Made by a program: the position numbers and the translations under genes
Source of the DNA: Rhizobium sp. BK399
Lineage (GTDB): Bacteria > Pseudomonadota > Alphaproteobacteria > Rhizobiales > Rhizobiaceae
Length of the DNA: 64,000 nucleotides
NCBI RefSeq assembly: GCF_014194695.1
Contig: NZ_JACIAH010000001.1
Location: 806,001-870,000 of the forward strand
Direction: 5' to 3'
Notes under the pieces: model-generated
What the model saw: the letters and a program-made list of their open reading frames with translations, nothing else
What the model was told of the DNA's origin: nothing
Databases searched by the model: none
Shown: positions 63,977 to 64,000 of the stretch, piece after piece
Position numbering within the stretch: the stretch's first letter is position 1
Layout of the letters: each line of letters begins with the position of its first letter

Positions 63977-64000
63977 ACGGCACCGGTCGGCGCCCTCAGC

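Overview
The window reads as chromosomal DNA of an alphaproteobacterium of the order Rhizobiales, most likely Sinorhizobium/Ensifer. It is GC-rich, and several genes are lineage markers: the Rrf2-type iron regulator RirA, the CbrA-type sensor kinase, a phasin of the poly-3-hydroxybutyrate system, and DUF1127 proteins. The order aceA, potFGHI, acetoacetyl-CoA synthetase, cbrA, phasin, then mmsA, rirA, dppABCDF and gntK resembles what I remember of the S. meliloti chromosome. Most of the window is ordinary core genome.

Layout, left to right. 1-8.7 kb: the 5' part of a divergent S-adenosylhomocysteine-hydrolase-like gene with a LysR regulator, a NUDIX hydrolase, a full-length PiT transporter, rsmE, gshA, a DUF937 gene and a divergent DUF1127/LysR pair. 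8.7-19.2 kb: a TetR regulator, oxyR, a dienelactone-hydrolase-like exported enzyme, a MAPEG protein, a divergent SDR/LysR pair, guaB, an exported metallo-beta-lactamase-fold enzyme, a DHA2 drug exporter and a VOC protein. 19.2-21.8 kb: rlmE, a Ppx/GppA phosphatase with a long basic N-terminal tail, and tRNA-Gln. 21.9-26.9 kb: an AraC regulator and a PaoABC-like periplasmic molybdoenzyme, a probable accessory insertion behind the tRNA. 27-32.1 kb: an ECF sigma/anti-sigma pair, an exported TPR protein, a type III polyketide synthase coupled to an isoprenylcysteine-methyltransferase-like enzyme, and a DadA-like oxidoreductase. 32.1-38.8 kb: gntK, dppABCDF and rirA. 39-47.6 kb: mmsA with a divergent monooxygenase/LysR pair, small membrane proteins, an internally deleted PiT transporter, PPK2 and an aldo/keto reductase. 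47.8-64 kb: tRNA-His, phasin, cbrA, acetoacetyl-CoA synthetase, an AsmA protein, potFGHI, and isocitrate lyase with its divergent ScfR/RamB-like regulator.

Functional threads. Carbon storage and C2/C4 metabolism appear as phasin, acetoacetyl-CoA synthetase and isocitrate lyase. Phosphate and polyphosphate metabolism appears as two PiT genes, PPK2 and Ppx. Redox and stress functions include gshA, oxyR and the ECF pair. Two ABC import operons (dpp and pot) both carry strong stem-loops just after the binding-protein gene.

The most noteworthy observations are: a perfect TTAA-N7-TTAA CtrA-type box just upstream of cbrA; a TGA-N9-TCA iron-responsive box upstream of rirA; repeated TTTACAAA boxes between the ScfR-like regulator and aceA; paired TGC-N3-GCA boxes upstream of the phasin gene; an SAH-hydrolase paralogue with altered active-site residues; a type III PKS/methyltransferase pair beside an ECF sigma system; and a PiT gene that has lost its middle in frame. 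I did not find a CRISPR array, transposase, integrase or prophage. No single stretch stands out as an entirely unknown multi-gene system.
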